Assembly (NCBI GenBank): GCA_045630285.1 | Contig: JAZQSX010000034.1 | Span: forward strand, 1-31,820 | Length of the DNA: 31,820 nucleotides | Origin: RGIG3009 sp045630285 | GTDB taxonomy: Bacteria > Bacillota > Clostridia > Oscillospirales > Acutalibacteraceae | Reading direction: 5' to 3' | Shown: one piece after another, positions 29,239 to 31,820 of the stretch | Layout of the letters: each line of letters opens with the position of its first letter | Numbering within the stretch: position 1 is the stretch's first letter | Program-made: the position numbers and the translations under genes | Notes under the pieces: model-generated | What the model was told of the DNA's origin: nothing | What the model saw: only the letters and a program-made list of their open reading frames with translations | The model's database searches: none

Positions 29239-31820
29239 TTATTCTGCCTCGGTGGCTTCTGCTTCTTCAGCGGGAGCCTCGTCGGTATCGGTGGCTTCCT
29301 CGGTGTCCTCCAGCATGCTGCGCAGTGCGGCAACATACGGATCGTCGCTGGAAGCGTGGGTGTTGATGACGTCCACGTCGTTGTAGACCTGCATACCCGT
29401 ACCGGCAGGGATCAGCTTACCGATGATGACGTTCTCCTTGAGGCCCAGCAGCGGGTCGACCTTGCCCTTGATGGCGGCATCGGTCAGCACGCGGGTCGTC
29501 TCCTGGAAGGAGGCAGCGGACAGGAAGGAGTCGGTCGCCAAAGAAGCCTTGGTGATACCCAGCAGAACCGGGGAACAGGTGGCAAGCTGGAGATGAATCT
29601 CACCGGCATCAATGCGAGCCTGCACACGGGCGTTCTCAGCATCGAACTGGCTGCGGTCGATCATAGCGCCCGCCAGCAGATAGGTATCGCCGGCTTCGTC
29701 AACTTTGACCTTGCGCATCATCTGACGCACGATGACTTCAACATGCTTGTCGTTGATGTCAACACCCTGCATACGGTAGGTGCGCTGCACTTCCTGGATC
29801 AGATAATTCTGAACCGCTTCGGCACCGCTGACCGCCAGAATGTCGTGCGGATTGATAGAACCTTCGGTCAGACGATCGCCCTTCTTGACGATATCGCCCT
29901 CCTGCACACGGATGCGGGAACCGAACGAAATGGGATAGCTGCGCTCGTCGGGATTCTCGGCGTCGGTGGAGGTAACGTAGATCACGCGCTTTTTCTTCTC
30001 TTCGCCCAGACGAACAACACCGTCGATCTCAGAGATGATAGCGAGAGACTTCGGTTTGCGGCCTTCAAACAGCTCTTCAACACGGGGCAGACCCTGAGTA
30101 ATATCTTCGGCGGATGCGACACCACCGGTGTGGAAGGTACGCATCGTCAACTGAGTACCGGGTTCGCCGATGGACTGAGCAGCGATGATACCGACCGCTT
30201 CACCCACCGTGACGGGATCAACCGTCGCCAGGTTGGAGCCGTAGCACTTAGCGCAAACGCCATGTGCCGCTTGGCAGGTCAGCACAGAGCGGATCTTGAT
30301 ACGCTCAACGCCGTATTCCTTAACCAGCTTGTTGGCATGCGCCTCGGTCATCATGGTATTGCGATCCACAACGACCTCGCCGGTAGCCGGATCGACGAAA
30401 TCCTCCGCCAGATAACGGCCAACCAAACGCTCGGTCAACGGCTCGATCATTTCCTTGCCGTCCTTGATGTCGTAGACCTCGATACCCTCGTGCGTGCCGC
30501 AGTCGTCCTCGCGGATGATGACATCCTGCGAAACGTCGACAAGACGACGGGTCAGGTAACCGGAGTCAGCGGTACGCAGAGCGGTATCCGCCAAGCCCTT
30601 ACGAGCACCACGGGAGGAGATGAAGTATTCCAAAATGTTCAAGCCTTCACGGTAGTTGGCACGAATCGGAACCTCGATGGTACGACCGGAGGTATTGGCG
30701 ATCAGACCACGCATACCGGCGAGCTGACGGATCTGGGCAATGGAACCACGAGCGCCGGAGTCGGACATCATATAGATCGGGTTGAACGGATCCATATTGC
30801 TGTTCAGCGCGGCGGTAACCTTGTCGGTCGTGTCGTTCCACGTGCGGATGACCATCTGATAGCGTTCCTCGTCGGAGAGGAGGCCCTGGTTGTACAGATC
30901 GGTGATCTGATCAACTGTGGCTTCCGCTTCGGCAATGAGCTGTTTCTTCTCCGGCGGGATAGAAGCATCCACGACGGCGACGGTCAGTGCACCACGGGTC
31001 GAATATTTATAGCCCTGAGCCTTAATGGCATCCAGCACCTCAGAGGTACGGGCGGGGCCATGCACTTTAATGCACTTGTCAATGATCTGAGACAACTGTT
31101 TCTTGCCGACCTTGTAGTTAACCTCGTACAAGAACATATCGTCGTCGGTCTTGCGCTCGACCAGACCCAGATCCTGCGGGACGGGCTGGTTGAAGATGAT
31201 ACGACCGATAGTGGTTTCCACCAGGCGGGACTGCTTCTTGCCATTGATTTCCATAGTGCGGCGCACACGGATCTTGGCGTGCAGACCGATCACGTGATCG
31301 GAATAGGCCATCATCGCTTCGTTTTCGTCACGGAAGACCTTGCCTTCACCCGGCTCACCCGGCTTTTCAATGGTCAGGTAGTAGGAACCGAGGACCATAT
31401 CCTGCGTGGGAACGGTAACCGGGCGTCCGTCGGAGGGCTTCAGCAGGTTGCCGGCCGCGAGCATCAGGAAGCGGGCTTCAGCCTGCGCCTCTGCGGACAG
31501 CGGTACGTGCACAGCCATTTGGTCACCGTCGAAGTCGGCGTTGAAAGCGGTACAAACCAGCGGATGCAGTTTGATGGCGCGACCTTCAACCAGCACCGGT
31601 TCAAACGCTTGGATACCCAAACGGTGAAGCGTAGGGGCACGGTTTAAGAGAACTGGATGCTCCTTAATAACCTCTTCAAGCACATCCCAAATATCCGGAG
31701 AATGTCTTTCGATCTTTCTCTTAGCGGATTTGATGTTGTGTGCTAAACCTTTTTCAACTAGCTCTTTCATCACGAAAGGCTTGAATAGTTCGATCGCCAT
31801 TTCTTTTGGCAGACCGCATT
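29239..31820 (-). CDS. rpoC: DNA-directed RNA polymerase subunit beta', C-terminal portion
   Basis: About 860 residues of the largest catalytic subunit of RNA polymerase are present; the 5' part lies beyond the window, and the frame runs on through base 31820 (the edge reads CGLPKEMAIELFKPFVM). The catalytic magnesium motif NADFDGDQMAVH is intact, as is GRPVTVPTQDMVLGSYYLT. The second zinc site is seen as CGTHEG with CQAAHGVCAKCYG. The trigger loop region (MSDSGARGSIAQIRQLAGMRGLIANTSG) and the IIAAQSIGEPGTQLTMRTFHTGG segment are conserved. The C-terminus ends in a low-complexity tail of Glu, Ala and Thr after the usual end. The gene ends with its own terminator instead of running on to rpsL. 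Confidence 0.98.
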   Translation of the reverse strand, partial: CGLPKEMAIELFKPFVMKELVEKGLAHNIKSAKRKIERHSPDIWDVLEEVIKEHPVLLNRAPTLHRLGIQAFEPVLVEGRAIKLHPLVCTAFNADFDGDQMAVHVPLSAEAQAEARFLMLAAGNLLKPSDGRPVTVPTQDMVLGSYYLTIEKPGEPGEGKVFRDENEAMMAYSDHVIGLHAKIRVRRTMEINGKKQSRLVETTIGRIIFNQPVPQDLGLVERKTDDDMFLYEVNYKVGKKQLSQIIDKCIKVHGPARTSEVLDAIKAQGYKYSTRGALTVAVVDASIPPEKKQLIAEAEATVDQITDLYNQGLLSDEERYQMVIRTWNDTTDKVTAALNSNMDPFNPIYMMSDSGARGSIAQIRQLAGMRGLIANTSGRTIEVPIRANYREGLNILEYFISSRGARKGLADTALRTADSGYLTRRLVDVSQDVIIREDDCGTHEGIEVYDIKDGKEMIEPLTERLVGRYLAEDFVDPATGEVVVDRNTMMTEAHANKLVKEYGVERIKIRSVLTCQAAHGVCAKCYGSNLATVDPVTVGEAVGIIAAQSIGEPGTQLTMRTFHTGGVASAEDITQGLPRVEELFEGRKPKSLAIISEIDGVVRLGEEKKKRVIYVTSTDAENPDERSYPISFGSRIRVQEGDIVKKGDRLTEGSINPHDILAVSGAEAVQNYLIQEVQRTYRMQGVDINDKHVEVIVRQMMRKVKVDEAGDTYLLAGAMIDRSQFDAENARVQARIDAGEIHLQLATCSPVLLGITKASLATDSFLSAASFQETTRVLTDAAIKGKVDPLLGLKENVIIGKLIPAGTGMQVYNDVDVINTHASSDDPYVAALRSMLEDTEEATDTDEAPAEEAEATEAE

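Noticed and set aside
29101..31647. 848-codon open frame on the plus strand opposite rpoC
   Set aside because: It is the antisense shadow of rpoC, whose sequence is certain; high GC at third positions keeps the opposite frame open. No ribosome site and no family resemblance.

Overview
The window looks like chromosomal DNA of an anaerobic, moderately GC-rich Bacillota, most likely a gut or rumen member of the Oscillospirales/Ruminococcaceae type. Reasons: a firmicute-style S12 protein, three T-box leaders, strong GGAGG ribosome sites, textbook TTGACA/TATAAT promoters, a ferredoxin-dependent 2-oxoacid oxidoreductase and no sign of oxygen respiration. No species can be named from the sequence alone.

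Layout. 1-629 (minus strand): rpsL and the first codons of rpsG, with their own promoter. 876-1058: tRNA-Leu(CAA) with promoter and terminator. 1058-2180: an AT-richer cassette made of an array of mini-hairpins, a four-helix-bundle (S23-type) protein and a translationally coupled unknown protein. 2257-6228: melA alpha-galactosidase, divergent from an AraC regulator that leads a short operon (CapA-like protein, P-loop kinase). 6229-10484: a lipoprotein with four DnaJ-type zinc-finger repeats, a HAD phosphatase, a minus-strand pair (octaproline membrane protein and zinc-ribbon protein) and a second CapA-like protein. 10500-20175: two tandem T-box-controlled acyl-CoA synthetases, each fused to an N-terminal XRE helix-turn-helix and cupin. 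The second one leads an operon with a P-loop ATPase, a four-subunit 2-oxoacid:ferredoxin oxidoreductase and a branched-chain aminotransferase. 20176-22069: an FAD-dependent oxidoreductase. 22086-26369: a third T-box heading an isopropylmalate-synthase-like protein that has lost its catalytic residues and a TIM-barrel/acyl-CoA-synthetase fusion. 26371-28525: a class I glutamine amidotransferase and a divergent cation/proton antiporter. 28578-31820 (minus strand): apt and the 3' two thirds of rpoC.

How the genes work together. The central 10.5-26.3 kb reads as one metabolic theme. T-boxes switch genes on when a tRNA is uncharged, so genes behind them normally make or import an amino acid. Acyl-CoA synthetase, 2-oxoacid:ferredoxin oxidoreductase and aminotransferase together fit the route carboxylic acid -> acyl-CoA -> (reductive carboxylation) 2-oxo acid -> amino acid, as known physiologically for rumen bacteria that build branched-chain amino acids from isobutyrate, 2-methylbutyrate or isovalerate. 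The HTH-cupin modules fused to the ligases, the IPMS-like protein without an active site and the TIM-barrel/ligase fusion are the unusual parts and the best candidates for undescribed biology.

The str gene cluster (rpoB-rpoC-rpsL-rpsG) that is contiguous in many Bacillota is split here: about 28.6 kb lies between rpoC and rpsL, rpoC has its own terminator and rpsL its own promoter.
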